A stretch of 64,000 bases of DNA from Acholoe squamosa (lineage: Eukaryota > Annelida > Polychaeta > Phyllodocida > Polynoidae), in the NCBI GenBank assembly GCA_949317995.1, contig OX439040.1, positions 60,050,089 through 60,114,088 on the forward strand. The letters run 5' to 3'. Positions 16,678 to 29,041 of the stretch are shown here, in pieces (position 1 is the first letter of the stretch; each line of letters begins with the position of its first letter). Under the pieces are notes generated by a model. That model ran no database searches, was not told the DNA's origin, and worked only from the letters and a program-made list of their open reading frames with translations. The position numbers were made by a program, and so were the translations under genes.

Positions 16678-19022
16678 GGAAAGAAATGCCATATGCCAGA
16701 AATGGATAATAACATAGCCCTACTAATGATACCGTTATTCCAAACATGATTTTACAGCATGTAGGCCTATACCCTGCTGGACGGCAACAGGATCAGTGCC
16801 TCCTCCAGCCTACAATAACACTCCTCTGGCCCTCCTCCAGGTGTGCTTCAAGCCTTCTTTGATAGTATAAGTCCAGACCTCTGACGTGTATACATAAGGA
16901 GATCTCATGATCGTCTAAACAGCCTTACCATGTTACACACCCCTCCCTCACCGCACATGCAGAATGGAGTTGTATATATTATCCGATTGCAGATTATTAA
17001 ATGCGAATGAATTGAAATGGATACGGTATATTGAACAAACAAACAAACAACAACATTGAGACAAGTTATATTTCTATCTTAAAAGAGCATGTCAAATTGC
17101 CGACCATATAGGATTACCGTATACGGGGAATTTCTTGAGCATGATCAGCATTACATCATCAGAAGTAAAGAGTTTAATAGGATCAATCGCAGTCCCTGGT
17201 ACATAGGTAAAGTTATGCAAAAAAAGTGGACCCTTTTGGACAAGAGTTGGGCTGGGGATTGGGTAGGGGTTTTAAACCATCTTCAGGAAGAGAGGGTATC
17301 TGTAAAAGACAAGAGCAATTGCTATATTTGAGATCCTTTTATTGAAGTATAATTCTTCACCATGTCTGCGTAAATTTTTACCACCCATCACTGGTATAAA
17401 AAAGTACCACTCCCTTAGACCTTTGCATGTTTATGTACATGTACTGCCGCTCATGCCATACAGGCACTCCAGTGTGTTAATGGACGATTAAACATGGCAT
17501 ATATGTCCAGTACAAATAGACAGTAATCCCGTAACGAGCCTGTGTACACTGAAATATCTACAGCCCCTGGGCCATCCATGTGTAAACCATTAATGCAAAG
17601 ATCATAATGCCTTGATCATTGTTAAATGAAAGGAAGATCAATCCGTATGTATAATCATATGAGACTCTGTTCAGAGTTGGTGTGATCTCAATTTTGTAGA
17701 ACTTTGAATAGGATTCACAAATAAAACCAGCATTAATCATAGTAGTATGAGGGGTTATATCATACTGATTAGACATCTAAACATGGGTTGGTATTTCAGT
17801 TTAACCAAATAAACTGCGATAGAGTCTCCCAAAAACAATTACACAACCTAAGCATAGGTTAAGAAAAGCATATTCTTTGAAATATTGCAATTGCCCTAAC
17901 AGCTTATTATAAGCACGGATGAGTGGTTACCATAGTTAAGTAGGATTGACAAAACTTCATGGGTTTGTGATAGCACTATTTATGTCATGGCAGATACGAC
18001 CGTTACTATAGAACAGTACTGGACATGTTGTATTCAATGGGGGGCATGGAATACAATGTGGCCGTATTCAATGGGTATCCGCCATCTCAGATTTTGAACA
18101 GAGCTGAGCCGTTTTTTTTTCTTTATTTAAAAGCAATTTAACCCTGTAGGCCATGACATAAATGCAAATGAAGACTCGCATGTGATATTTCAGCATTGCA
18201 TTCCCCTTGGTGGGTCCGTCCGCATCCCACTCATAATGGCTTCGTGGGATATGGACAGACACACCTCTGGGAATACGATGCTAAAATATCACATGCTCGT
18301 TGACATTTGCTTATATATTACATGAGGCATAACCCATGATAGTTTATGTAGCGTGTAACAATGCAAAATTAGTATACTACATGAAAAACAAGTGAATCAC
18401 GAGAACAACCGATAACAATCAATAAAATGAAAACTAGGGCTCCACCAGTGGTATGACCTATTCATGCTATTGATATACAGGTCATGAGCATTAAGCACGC
18501 CTCCAATATCTAAAGCAGGATTTCCAGCAGTCACTTTAAGGGAGAGGTGTTCGACTGACATATTTCTACCCAAATTGTTATTGTTTTCAGTATCTCTTTT
18601 CCAAAATTACTTATAAATTTGCATGTCCATGGCCTCTGGTTAGATAGGGCAAATCTATGGCACAGTTCTGGCCAAAGGATAAAATCAGACTCGGCACCAG
18701 AACACTCAGGTACATGGGCTTGACATTTTGCTGGTTGGGTGACCCGAGTCAGTCAGTGCTGCCTTCTACAGTGTAAAGGGCGAGCTGCTCAGTGTGGTCT
18801 GTCAGTGGTTACACCAGTAACCAATCAACAACTGGGCCATAGTACACATGTGTCATAAAAAGGTATATGTTTCGGATTGCATCAAAATGCATCAGAATCA
18901 CAGCCTATAAACCTTTATAAATTCCCTTGACTTTTTACCCAGGGTCTTCACAATGTCTCATAGATCTAATGTTTAACTATAAACATGTTTTGAATTACAT
19001 TCAATACAAAGGTGATTCTGTT
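16675..19022. other. Non-coding DNA
   Basis: No gene recognised. There is a short AAAC repeat at about 17036-17049. A small motif near 18030-18070 (CCGTATTCAATGGG) recurs in inverted form near 4045-4085. Confidence 0.5.
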
Positions 19023-19025
19023 ATT

Positions 19026-19279
19026 AGTCAGTGATCATTTGGGTTTGAGGCGGGGTCAGAATTTTTTCGACCCCTTGACCAGGGGGGTCAAAATAATTTC
19101 ACCTGTCTTCAGTGAAAAAGCCCGAGCGTTACTATAGGTTAAAAGGGCGCATTGGCATGCAATTTTTGGCCCTTCAGGGGGGTCAAAACAAGGTTGACCC
19201 TTGAGCCAGTATTTTTTCGGCACATCTGCGTGCGAACTCACCAGCCCCCCCCCCTGTTGTTAAAATATGTTCACTCCTT
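19026..19279. mobile_element. Degenerate PIF/Harbinger-like MITE, copy 3
   Basis: The interior resembles the better copies at 27044-27380 and 54225-54486 (GAAAAAGCCCGAGCGTTACT here against GCAAAAAAGCCTGCACGCTA there), with the same G-rich ...GGGGGTCAAAA... blocks. The ends are decayed forms of the GGGAGTGGTCATTATTT terminus. The open frames across it are by-products. Confidence 0.55.
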
Positions 19280-19281
19280 TA

Positions 19282-20432
19282 ATCAAACTTTGTTCACATT
19301 TTCACATCTGGGTTTGGGAACTTTGTGTTTGGTTTTCTGCATCAAAAACCCATTGATAGGCAGCTATTTGTTCTATATATGTTTGACCATTTGGCTTTAT
19401 AGGTCAAATAGAGCTGCCATAAAAGACAATGGCTTATATTTGTGACTAATATGACATAGTAGATATAACCGGAGTCACATGCTATAGTGCCTGACCATGA
19501 CTGTAGGCCCACATGTGCAGTGTATCTGAAGTATTGTTTATACTTTTAAACATTGATATGTCTACTACATAGAAAGGGAACTGAGAACAAGTTATTTTAT
19601 TGGTGTGACATTGATTCTGGAATTCTGTTCGGAATATGTTAGCTTCATGTTGACCCTATCATTATCTGGCTCCAGGGGCATACATAAATATATGTAGCAA
19701 CAAATATATAAGAGTCAATTTGCTTACCCTATTAGGTCACAGCCATTGGCAGGTTTTCGCTTTATTTCTGGCTTGACTAAATATTACCACCAACAGAGTA
19801 GATGCTGTTCAGGCAATGCAGACAGTCATATCATGGCAAGGATTGTCCTTTGTAAAATTCACCAGTACCAGTTGTACCTATTTCATGGTTGGCGACAAGA
19901 ACATTGTTTCTTTACTTATCATATTACGGTACATAAATTCCTCACTCGGTGCGTAAATCTACACTGATACACACCACAAACTATTGTTCAGCTGCCTCTG
20001 TAAACAATAACCATCAATATTTGAGTAGATACACTGTCAACCCTCCAATACGATAGCTCCCAGGTAGTCCTTGTTTAGTGATCAATGATGTACTGGATGA
20101 AGGGTTGGTACTGATTGAACCAGTCAGCTCCACCTGCCCCTGTGCCACCAGGTGAAGAGACACTTATCTATCCACTCCAGTTATACCTGTGTCCAAAGAA
20201 GACGGGCTACATTAAAACAATAGAAGTGTATACACATCACCTCCCAGATATGCATGTATGTAGATGCAATTTGGTCTTTCTATTAAGGACAATGTCGAAA
20301 TCTTTGTGGCCCTGCATTTCTCGTGTCATCTTCTATGTTAGCATTCAAAAGTGAAGCCTTTGGACTAACGTAGATGTTGCGTTTTATAATCAAAGTAAGT
20401 ATGACAAACACTTATTAATGAAAGTCCGGTAC
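19282..20432. other. Non-coding DNA
   Basis: No gene, splice-supported exon or repeat boundary recognised. Confidence 0.5.
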
Positions 20433-20434
20433 TA

Positions 20435-20964
20435 CGGAGCCCTGGAAAGGACATCTGTTTTCTACACATTTATTTCTAGAGTTTGTTTCCGCAAGAAGTA
20501 TTTTCGTTTCCGCAAGAAGTATTTTCGTTTCCGCAAGAAGTATTTTCGTTTCCGCAAGTAGTATTTCCGTTTCCGCAACTTTTTTTTTTCGTTTCCACAA
20601 GTTATATTTCGTTTCCGCTAATTTTATTTTTCGTTTCCACAACTTATATCTTTCCACATCATAACATCATAACTTATATCTTTCCACATCATAACATCCA
20701 CAATCGATTGATCATGCACAAAAAAAGCTATTAAGTTGTGCAACCAAAAGTATAAGGTGCGAAAACGAAAATAAAGGTTGCGAAAACGAATATGAAACTT
20801 GCAAAAACGAAAATAAAACTTGCGAAAACGAAAATATGAACTTGCGAAAACGGAAATAAAACTTGCGGAAACGAAAATAAAACTTGCGGAAACGAAAATA
20901 AAACTTGCGAAAACGAACTTCAGATAAAAATATGTACAAAACAGATGTCCTCTCCAGGGCTCGG
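20435..20964. mobile_element. Foldback-type element, second family, 530 bp
   Basis: The left terminus CGGAGCCCTGGAAAGGACAT is matched in inverted form at the right end with two mismatches, and both ends are flanked by TA. The left arm is an array of a 21-bp unit (TTTCCGCAAGAAGTATTTTCG). The right arm holds about eight units of its approximate complement (AACTTGCGGAAACGAAAATAA). The middle has a 33-bp direct duplication (CATAACTTATATCTTTCCA core) at about 20640-20700. The terminal CGGAGCCC and AGGACAT blocks match the other foldback family although the internal repeats differ. There is no coding capacity. Confidence 0.8.
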
Positions 20965-20966
20965 TA

Positions 20967-22008
20967 CGTAACAGTACTCATGATAAATGAAACCACACTC
21001 TCAGCCGCAATTTTAAATGGGCTATGAATACCGCTGTATTGCATACAGCAGGATCCAAATCGGTTCATTGGTTTTGTACCTACAGCAGCTACTACCGCGG
21101 TACTGTGTTTCAGAATAAGAACCACTCTACTGTAAAACCCATGTGACGGGCTGACAGTGCATGCATCCACTACGCCATGTACAATCCATCATCAATAAAA
21201 TGCTTGATTTGCTTCTTTTCTGGTTTTCTGTGGAAAATCTTTGATCTTAAAAAAAAAATCTTAGATGAAGTGAACATGAAACGCTTATGGCAGCATGTTG
21301 GCTGAAAGGATTGCTGCAGATGTACAGGCAGGATCACATTTCCATTGTCTTGTACATTTATCTCTCAGAAGTGAAGCTCAGTTGATTTATAAAAATGCTG
21401 CCAAAATTACTGTGGTAGATGAAAGAGCCCGTACCTACCAGTATACATCACTGTAGTTTTTATTCACAAAGTGAAATGAGACGTGAGCATAGAAATTCTG
21501 TATCACGCATAGTAGATGTCGAGAAATGTTGCCATTTCTTCTCCATATCACCCATTCTTTAGCCTACATCTAATGGATTCGATAGGGGTACAGTCAGACC
21601 TCAATATACTGGTCTTGGAAACGTCGGCTGATTCACTTACCAGCCACAAACCTCCCTGAACAGATTAAACCATAACCATTGAGTTCTATTGTTATATTGA
21701 TTAAAAGAACCAGTCAATTAAGAAACAACCAATTCTTATCTGAAACGGAGGTGGCCAGTTAAGTGAGACATATATGACTGTATATCATTGTATTGGGTCA
21801 GTATATTCCATACTTGAAAAACATTATTCATAATTGGCTACAGATATGTTTCTTCCATTATGACCCAATGGAGAAGGCAGGTCCCAAAGTCGGACCATTC
21901 TGGCCCTGAAATTGGACCAATCATTGAATGTCATTTGGCAACCCCTGAACGCTTAATGTTGGCATAACAAAATAAATCAAATTTTTCTGACCGTTGTGAC
22001 ATACTAAA
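20967..22008. other. Non-coding DNA
   Basis: No gene or clear repeat recognised. Confidence 0.5.
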
Positions 22009-22067
22009 TATAGATAACTGAATTACAACAGCATGGATAACTGAATTACAACAGCATGGTCCAATGC

Positions 22068-22133
<66 letters not shown>

Positions 22134-22225
22134 AACACTGCTGGGTGAAGCCAGAGTGCATTATCCTGAATGCTGCAATCTGATTGGCTGATTGACCATG
22201 CATTATCTAGATGGATAATGCACTC
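22009..22225. repeat. Short direct duplication, (AT)n and small inverted repeat
   Basis: A 23-bp unit (ATAACTGAATTACAACAGCA...) is duplicated at about 22013-22058. A (AT)n tract at about 22066-22128 follows. Then a perfect 13-bp inverted repeat, GAGTGCATTATCC at 22154-22166 and GGATAATGCACTC at 22213-22225, brackets a short MITE-like core. The TGCATTAT motif recurs in the neighbouring palindromic element. Confidence 0.6.
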
Positions 22226-22321
22226 CCAGCACAGGAGGTCAAATTCATCTCACATTTAGACTTCACAATTAATATTTATATGTTGTCAGGTGGCTGATGG
22301 GTGATTTTTCTGTGTTATAAT

Positions 22322-22454
22322 GGGAATAATGCACTTGGTCATGCCTGTGGTCGTGCTCTAGACTGTATTGAGACATCTCGGGGCCCTATAAGGCCCCTCA
22401 ATGTCTCAATACAGTCTAGAGCACTCCCACAGCCATGTCCCGTGCATTATTCCC
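22322..22454. mobile_element. Fully palindromic MITE, 133 bp
   Basis: It starts GGGAATAATGCAC and ends GTGCATTATTCCC. The two halves pair along almost the whole length, including GACTGTATTGAGACAT and its complement around a GGGCC...GGCCC centre. This would extrude as a long hairpin. There is no coding capacity. Confidence 0.75.
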
Positions 22455-22483
22455 TAAATATATATATATATATATATATAAAT

Positions 22484-22516
<33 letters not shown>

Positions 22517-22558
22517 AATATATATATGTATATATATATGTGTGTGTGTGTGTGTGTG
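22455..22558. repeat. Interrupted (AT)n-(GT)n microsatellite
   Basis: AT repeats broken by AAATA units lead into a short GT tract. It directly abuts the palindromic MITE. Confidence 0.9.
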
Positions 22559-24873
22559 ACAAAACGTGGGAAAATGTAACATTACGGGGGTTTAGTGTTA
22601 TCTATTGCCACCAGGTGGCCCTGACAGTGCTGTGCATGCTATAACATCATACATTGCCAGGGAACTTTCTCCTGCTTCTCCTTGCCAGATTTTGATGATC
22701 TATATACCAAAATGACCCCCAATGCCTCTTCATTTCAATTGAAATAGATATGATCTAATAAATGCATTGGATATTATCTTGGTCAAGTGATTACTTAAAT
22801 CAGATAAATATAACTGAACTAAGGATATTACAATTTCTCTCAACTTGCACAGATAATATCAGCATTGTGCATGAGGACATGCTAATCCATGCTGTAAAAG
22901 AACCCTGTGCCCATTATTCAGGGTCTGTGAGAGTCCAAATATGCAGGAAGACCTACAGAATGTATTTTGAGAGGATACAGCAAAATTACCCTCTCTCAGA
23001 TTTTCCTGCTTCAATATAAAGGGGGTTAATTCAGTAGTTATCGTAATACAACAGCACACTGCTAATTAATGATTATGTGGTATATACGTCGAGAATGAGG
23101 AAAAGATATTGCAGGTTAACCCAGATTATACTAAGAACCTATATGTAGGACACTTACAGTACCATATTGGACACATACCCCTCCTCTTGAGATAATAAGA
23201 TCCATGATATATTTCAATCATATTTTAAAGTTCATCCCTTAAAGATTTCATATAGCTCAAAAATCAAGTTGTCAACCAATTTTTGTATGGTTGCCATGGC
23301 AACCAAAATACCACAAAATCTGAGAATATGCAAAAAGGCAATTGGAAAAATTAATCTGGTCATTTTATCAGATAACTAAGTGCCTAGTATACAAAAGTTA
23401 GTTGATTTGGACAACTATTATACAGGCTTATGCATGCAAAATTTGGTTGTTAAGGAGACATAACTTCCTAAGATATGGCCTATTGTTTAAAAATGACCTA
23501 CATGTAGGTCATTATGAAGATAGGCGGTCTGTTTTCCTATGCATAGGTATGTAGTTTGTATAGATATGAATTAGAATGTTGTCACTTCATATTTCCATTA
23601 TGGCTTAGCCTATGGTTATCAGATTTTGATATTTGGTTATGCTATATGACCCTCATAATGTAATGTAATATGTAATATGGGTGACCTTGCTCAAGGTTAC
23701 GGTCATAAGGCTTGACCTTGAACATACACAGTTCACTATAAGGTGATGCTTATGGCCTATGCAGTTCCACACAGTGGATTCTCCTAACGGCCTACATGTA
23801 GGTCAGTATTGAAAAGGTCAGTATCCGATCACCACAAAATTTGAAATGGTGCATATTTAGGCATACAGGACATCATGTACACATTTCCAATCCTCTTGTG
23901 CCAAAGCTCTGGTTTTAGTATAATTTGGGTTCAAGTCCAAAGGGATCAGGCACACGAATTGGTCTGAATTAGCTAGATAGAACCCTGCGGACTTCGCCCT
24001 TAAGGGCTGTGAGTGAGTCATGTTTCTTTTATCTACCTGAACACACACAATCAATGGGGGTACACAACTGAGCATATATCTACGGCAACTGGAAGACTGG
24101 CATAAGTTCATTGCATGCTATCCTCCATCTGCAGTATACCCTTTTATGATGAGGCCAAATGAAAAATAGGTTTTGTTCCAGTCACCCGACCGACTCCTAG
24201 CAAAACAGGGCCGACCCAACACTTTTTCTTTGATTTTGAGAATTTCAAGGAATTTTTGAGGATTTTTCCATATTGTTTCATGATTTTTCATGAATATAAT
24301 CTTTGGGTGTTCAATTAATAGCTTCATTGGGCATATCTTTTGCATGTTTTTTACATTTCTCATAAGTTTCCCATGTTTTTACCGTGCAATTAAAGAATCA
24401 GATAGATCTGCCCATATATTTCTATACAAAATCAAAAAGAAAAGAAAAAGAAGAAAAATCCGACCTACCGACCCTAGCTTTTTGCGACATGTTACTGGAA
24501 ACTGTTTTTTTTTGTCTTGAGGCAAAGACATTATATGCGTACATGTCATAGTTAGGTAACCCAACCTACCTATCCAACTGAAAAGAGGGATTTCTTTTTG
24601 GGTATATAAGAGGATCCGATATGTATGTCATTTGTATTTGAGAAAGCACTGTCACAGACAGACTTGGGCTGGTCTCATCATATTTTTCTCTACCGTGCAC
24701 TGCCTGAGTATTTGAGAATTTACTATGTCTGCATCCCACATAAAAACGTTTTTATTTGTTTCCCTATTGGTTGTTTGGTTGAAAATTGGTTAAAAAAACG
24801 TTTAAAAACGTTTTTTCTTGCCAAGTGGGATGTATATCTCTGGAACATATGATATGTAATGGAAAACCTCCGC
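22559..24873. other. Non-coding DNA
   Basis: No gene recognised. It holds a CTCF-like motif at 22607-22621 and the second RFX X-box-like palindrome at 23290-23303. Open frames (22762-23019 plus, 23857-24111 minus, and the frames around 24118-24564) have no domain I recognise. Confidence 0.45.
23290..23303. promoter_or_regulatory. RFX X-box-like motif, copy 2
   Basis: GTTGCCATGGCAAC is a perfect palindromic X-box. It sits in a context shared with 15756-15769 (TTGTATGGTT...CAACCAAAA). Confidence 0.45.
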
Positions 24874-24908
24874 AGAGCTGGAGGTTTTATGACAAAACCT
24901 CCAGCTCT
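24874..24908. repeat. Perfect 15-bp hairpin with 5-nt loop
   Basis: AGAGCTGGAGGTTTT (24874-24888) and AAAACCTCCAGCTCT (24894-24908) are exact complements around the loop ATGAC. The AAAACCTCC core recurs at least four times at about 25507-25612. No run of T follows, and the function is unknown. Confidence 0.7.
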
Positions 24909-25081
24909 AAGGAGGCTTTCTGACTTATACTCCATCCACTGAAGTTTATGTAACAGTAAAACCATAAATATAAGCATATTTTGACATAAAATGTAGAGGC
25001 CTAGAAGAGGATTTGAATCTTCTACACTGGCTGTGATACAAAGCTATGATAAATATATGGTGTTCCAGTCTACAATCACCA

Positions 25082-25150
25082 GCAGTCTCAATAGTATAAT
25101 GGATAGCATGTCTGGCTTTGAATCACAGAATGTGGGTTCAAGACTGCATG
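25082..25150 (+). repeat. tRNA-like SINE head or tRNA pseudogene
   Basis: A GCAGTCT...AGACTGC pair brackets an A-box-like TAGTATAATGGATAGCA, an anticodon-loop-like CTTTGAA (as in tRNA-Gln) and a B-box GGTTCAAGACT. The anticodon and T stems do not pair fully, so a working tRNA is unlikely. A tRNA-derived SINE or decayed tRNA is more plausible. Confidence 0.45.
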
Positions 25151-25325
25151 GGGAAAGTGTTTTTAACTTGCACATACATGGGAAAAGGAGTCTTTGTAAA
25201 AGGCCCCTCCTGAAGCCCCCCTTTATCATTTTGGCAATCATAGGATGTTCATTATAATACATTATTTTTAGAATTTGTTGCAAAAATGACAGTGGTCAAC
25301 TGAGAATAAAACAAATCACACAAAG

Positions 25326-25393
25326 GTGTTTGAACCTGTGTGGTCTAGGTTTCTAGTCCCAGGCCTTAACCACTACACTAGATTGACCAGACA
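25326..25393 (-). repeat. tRNA-like SINE head, minus strand
   Basis: On the minus strand an A-box-like TAGTGTAGTGGTTAAGG is followed about 44 nt later by a B-box GGTTCAAAC, with an anticodon stem CTGGG/CCTAG between them. Pairing of the acceptor ends is not evident. It is probably SINE-derived. Confidence 0.45.
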
Positions 25394-27041
25394 AACTTTC
25401 AAAGTGAAATCACCTTTTTTTTTTTATCTATAATTGATTACTCAGTCATAGAAGTAGCAGAATTTTCCCAAGAATTACATCTGCTGTTCAAAAATGACCT
25501 TATTCATAAAACCTCCTGCTACGCTTGGCCTATTTCACAAAACCTCCTACCAGACCTGACCAATTCACAAAACCTCCTCCTAGAACTGACCCAATTCATA
25601 AAACCTCCTGTTGACCCACAAACTGTAGAATATGGATATAAACCTACAGTAGGAACAATAGGGTGCAGAGCCAGGTGGAGTATAATTATTCAGAATGTAT
25701 TTAAAGGGGCCTTATAATTCAAATCTATTTATCAATTAACTACCAGCCACCATGCTGTGTTTAATCTACTTCGTGTGATTATTTCTACATGCAATATTAG
25801 TGGATAATTGTATTAACACATGACTGAAGTAATATGTGTGACACAGATCCCCTATAATCAGGATGTATTTATTATATAATCATCATTATATAGAGCTTAT
25901 AAAAGTTGGGAGCGAGCAAGTATAGGGTACCCTGATTATGTCCTGGTGCACTATTGAGGTTCAGATAATATTTAGAGGTTAGAATATATGGTAGCGGTCC
26001 TTACCTCATTGATTATCGACTTTATCCTATGGATGTACCATAAAGCCCTGCGTATATAAAGCTGCACCCTGAGGTTATGCATCTCTCAACAGATATATAC
26101 ATTTACATCTACTATTCAATAGATCCACAGAAATCCAATGCTATTGGTGTGTAAAGACCTCCCTCGTCCATCTGTGCTGCCCGCTGTGCTGTTGTAGTGT
26201 TGGAAAAGCAATGGGTATAGGTTCTAGACCTAACACCTCAAAGTGTCAACCCCTCCCCTCAGCTGGATCAGATGTGGTCTAACTGATCACAGGGAGTGAT
26301 CAGTGTTCTACCATAGCCTTCCAAGATTACCCCCCCCCCCCTTTGTTAAAAAAACTCCTGCATGTAGTAGTACTACTACTAGTAGTACTATACTAGGGCT
26401 AGGGCCAGGGGGGCTAAATTTATAGGCTATTATGCCCTATTCCCTGTTCATAGGAAGGAATGGATAGCACCCCCTCATTAGTACTATATAACTTGATCAT
26501 TCTTTACAGTGGGCCCTTCTTTTAGAATTAGATATAAGATAAGTTTCATTTTTACACTAAACAGAGAGTCTAGACTTTGAGAGTAGGCCTAGAACTGGGC
26601 AGTGATCCAGCAGATCACCTGCCCAGTGCCTCATTCTGGTTAACATAGGGTTCAATGAGATCAATCTGCCCAGCTCCAAACAGCTATGGTAGAACTATAA
26701 ATCGCGGCTTATATATGTATGGTTTTACGGCGTTACAGTGTTATTATGACGGCCATGACAAAGGGTTACACAGTAGGTTGGGCAGGTCATGCTGTACAGC
26801 CAGTGGTATGTAATGGGATTAAGGCGGGTTTAGTTTGTAGGATTATTTAACATTAAATATATGGATAAGTCTCAGCCCCCCTTTCCTCCTATATGTATAG
26901 CTAGGTGCTCTGACCTTCTTTTCTCTCATTAGTAGAACCTTGCCATGGAATAATAACTGGAGTGGGGTTGCAAGTCCAGACAGGCAGAGGAGGAAGCTAC
27001 TCCACTGGACCGCCTACCTTGCTTCCGGCCTTGCTCATAAT
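25394..27041. other. Non-coding DNA with a possible MITE
   Basis: AAAACCTCCT units recur at about 25507-25612. A perfect 13-bp inverted repeat, GTTCTACCATAGC at 26305-26317 and GCTATGGTAGAAC at 26683-26695, brackets a possible 391-bp element with no clear target duplication. A C run lies near 26331. No gene recognised. Confidence 0.45.
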
Positions 27042-27043
27042 AA

Positions 27044-27380
27044 GGGAGTGGTCATTATTTTTCACTGAGGGGGGGGGGGGCTGGTGGGATTGAGGGGGGG
27101 GGGGGCGTAAAAAATTCAGACTCCTCCCGAGGGGGGGCCAAAAAATTTTGACCCCTCTTGAAGGGGGGGGGGTAAAAAAATGTACCCCCTTTTAAGCAAA
27201 AAAGCCTGCACGCTACTATAGATCAAAGAGGGGCCTGAAAATTCTCTGCACCTCCGGCGCAGGGGGGGGGGGCAGGCGTAAAAATATTTGACTGCCGCAA
27301 AGGGGGGGGGGGCATAAAATATTTCCGTGTGACCGCATGAAAACCCACCACCCCCCTTTTGATAAATAATGACCACTACC
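27044..27380. mobile_element. PIF/Harbinger-like MITE, copy 1, 337 bp
   Basis: The termini are GGGAGTGGTCATTATTT on the left and AAATAATGACCACTACC on the right, with TAA duplicated on both sides. A 3-bp TWA duplication is typical of PIF/Harbinger elements. The interior has several long G runs and blocks such as GGGGGCGTAAAAA. There is no coding capacity; the Pro-rich frame inside is an artefact. Confidence 0.75.
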
Positions 27381-27383
27381 TAA

Positions 27384-28400
27384 GGGTACACGTACCTATC
27401 TGGCATTTGTTAAGGATTACTGATGGAAAGTTCAAATGAACACATAATACACTTGTCAATACATCTCACACACCTGACAGTCTATTGAAAAATAGAAATG
27501 ATATAAGCAAACAGCAGTACTGTGTTACGACCAAATGTCATAGATTCATTTTCCCAGTCTTTCTGAATGTATAATAGTTCTGAAAATACCAGCAGAGCGT
27601 GGCACCTGTGCACCAAACATTCTCAAAGCAGCTCCTGCCCGAGCTCCTGCTCTCCTTGACCAGCGATATACTCTGCCTGCATCCCATACTAGCCTGTCAC
27701 CCTAGGATGGTGTTGTACACTAGGCGCCCCATACCAGCAGTGCCCATCACCCTATAGCGGGTTTGTACAGTCTGCATAGAAGTGCCTACCACCCTAGGGT
27801 GGGGTTGTGGTATTGATCATCACGCACTGCCAGCTTAGTTCCAGCAGTAGACTGTTATACTGGTAACATAGTACAGACTGCAGCAGCATTGCCTCTTATT
27901 ACAATCTGCTATTTGTGTAACTAATAAGCTGTGTTAAACACCGCCTAATCTATTTACACACATATACTAAAAGCTGATATGCTGCTCTGTGAAGATTAAT
28001 GGTAGCATTTCATCAGATCACGTTGAAATCAGGAATGGTCCGGAATACCTTCGCCATCAAAGAAAATGTCTAATGGACACAATGCTTACTGGGATACCGG
28101 GTAACTAGTGATTTCAAACCAATTCGATAGTTAATTGACAGTGGACCGGGCATTTCTTCAGGTCTCTCCAATGAATAAGAGTTCATATCATGCTTGATTT
28201 AAAAAAAAGGCACTATACAGATAAGATGATTCTATGATTCTTATTTGGGAAATAATCATTGTCTTTGGGGAAATGTATCGATAAGACAAAGAAAAGATAA
28301 AGAGGACATTAGGGCTTCACATAATATAGGCTTTCAAGATAGCCCTTGCCTTGGCCTCAGACTTTGTTGGTTCTGCGCCTATTGCTTATACTGTTGTGTT
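27384..28400. other. Non-coding DNA
   Basis: Three diverged units around a CACCCTAGGRTGG motif lie at about 27697-27810. No gene recognised. Confidence 0.45.
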
Positions 28401-28689
28401 GAACAAGTAATCAATGGATAATTCATGACACGTGTGTGTTAGTGAAGGATAATTACACGAGGGCATTCCCCTTCCCCGGGACTCGAAGCCAGCCATTGTG
28501 TGTACACCATCGGTACATACACCACCCGGCAGCGGACAGCAACAGCCCGTCTCGGCTTGGCTTTGTTTTAATGCGTCTCGTGGTTATGGCAGCGGCACAT
28601 GGTGAAAAATAGTGTTTGTACACGATCGGTACATACACCTCGTCGCCCGGCAGCGGAGAGCTACAGCGCACACGGCGAAAAAAAGACGC

Positions 28690-28760
28690 GCCCGGATCGG
28701 GACTCGACCCGCCTACCTCTAACGGCTGAGCGCAATGCGCTAACCACTAGACCACCGCGT
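28690..28760 (-). repeat. tRNA-like segment (SINE head)
   Basis: On the minus strand TGGTCTAGTGGTTAGCGC (A-box region) is followed by GGGTCGAGTCCCG (B-box). It is absent from copy 2 of the composite repeat, so it probably arrived as a SINE insertion. The acceptor ends do not pair into a working tRNA. Confidence 0.55.
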
Positions 28761-28970
28761 ATCACACCTTGGCGCCCGTCTCGGCTTGGCTTTCTCTGAA
28801 TGTGTCCCGTGGTTATGTATACAAGATCGGTACACACACCTCAGTGCCCGGCTACGCTTGCTAGCGGGGTCACAACCCAGAATGCTGGGGATTTTCACAC
28901 TTTGAATGTATAGAAGTTATATGTAAGTGACCTCCCCGGGCTTTGTATCAAATCCAAGCATTTCTCGTCA

Positions 28971-29041
28971 GTCCCTGTGGCGCACTGCATAGGGAGTTGG
29001 ACTAGGGATGTTAGACTGCAGGTTCGAGCCCTGCCCTGGCC
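28971..29041 (+). repeat. tRNA-like segment (SINE head)
   Basis: TGGCGCACTGCATAGGG resembles an A-box, and the T arm is canonical: stem GCAGG/CCTGC around loop TTCGAGC. The acceptor stem does not close. A mutated copy lies at 31517-31586 on the minus strand within copy 2, so it belongs to the composite repeat. Confidence 0.55.

Noticed and set aside
25082-25150. Functional tRNA-Gln gene
   Set aside because: The acceptor-like ends match, but the T stem and anticodon stem do not pair properly, so a SINE or pseudogene is more likely.
26305-26695. MITE bracketed by GTTCTACCATAGC
   Set aside because: The 13-bp inverted repeat is perfect, but there is no target duplication or related copy in the window, so it is only mentioned in the regional note.
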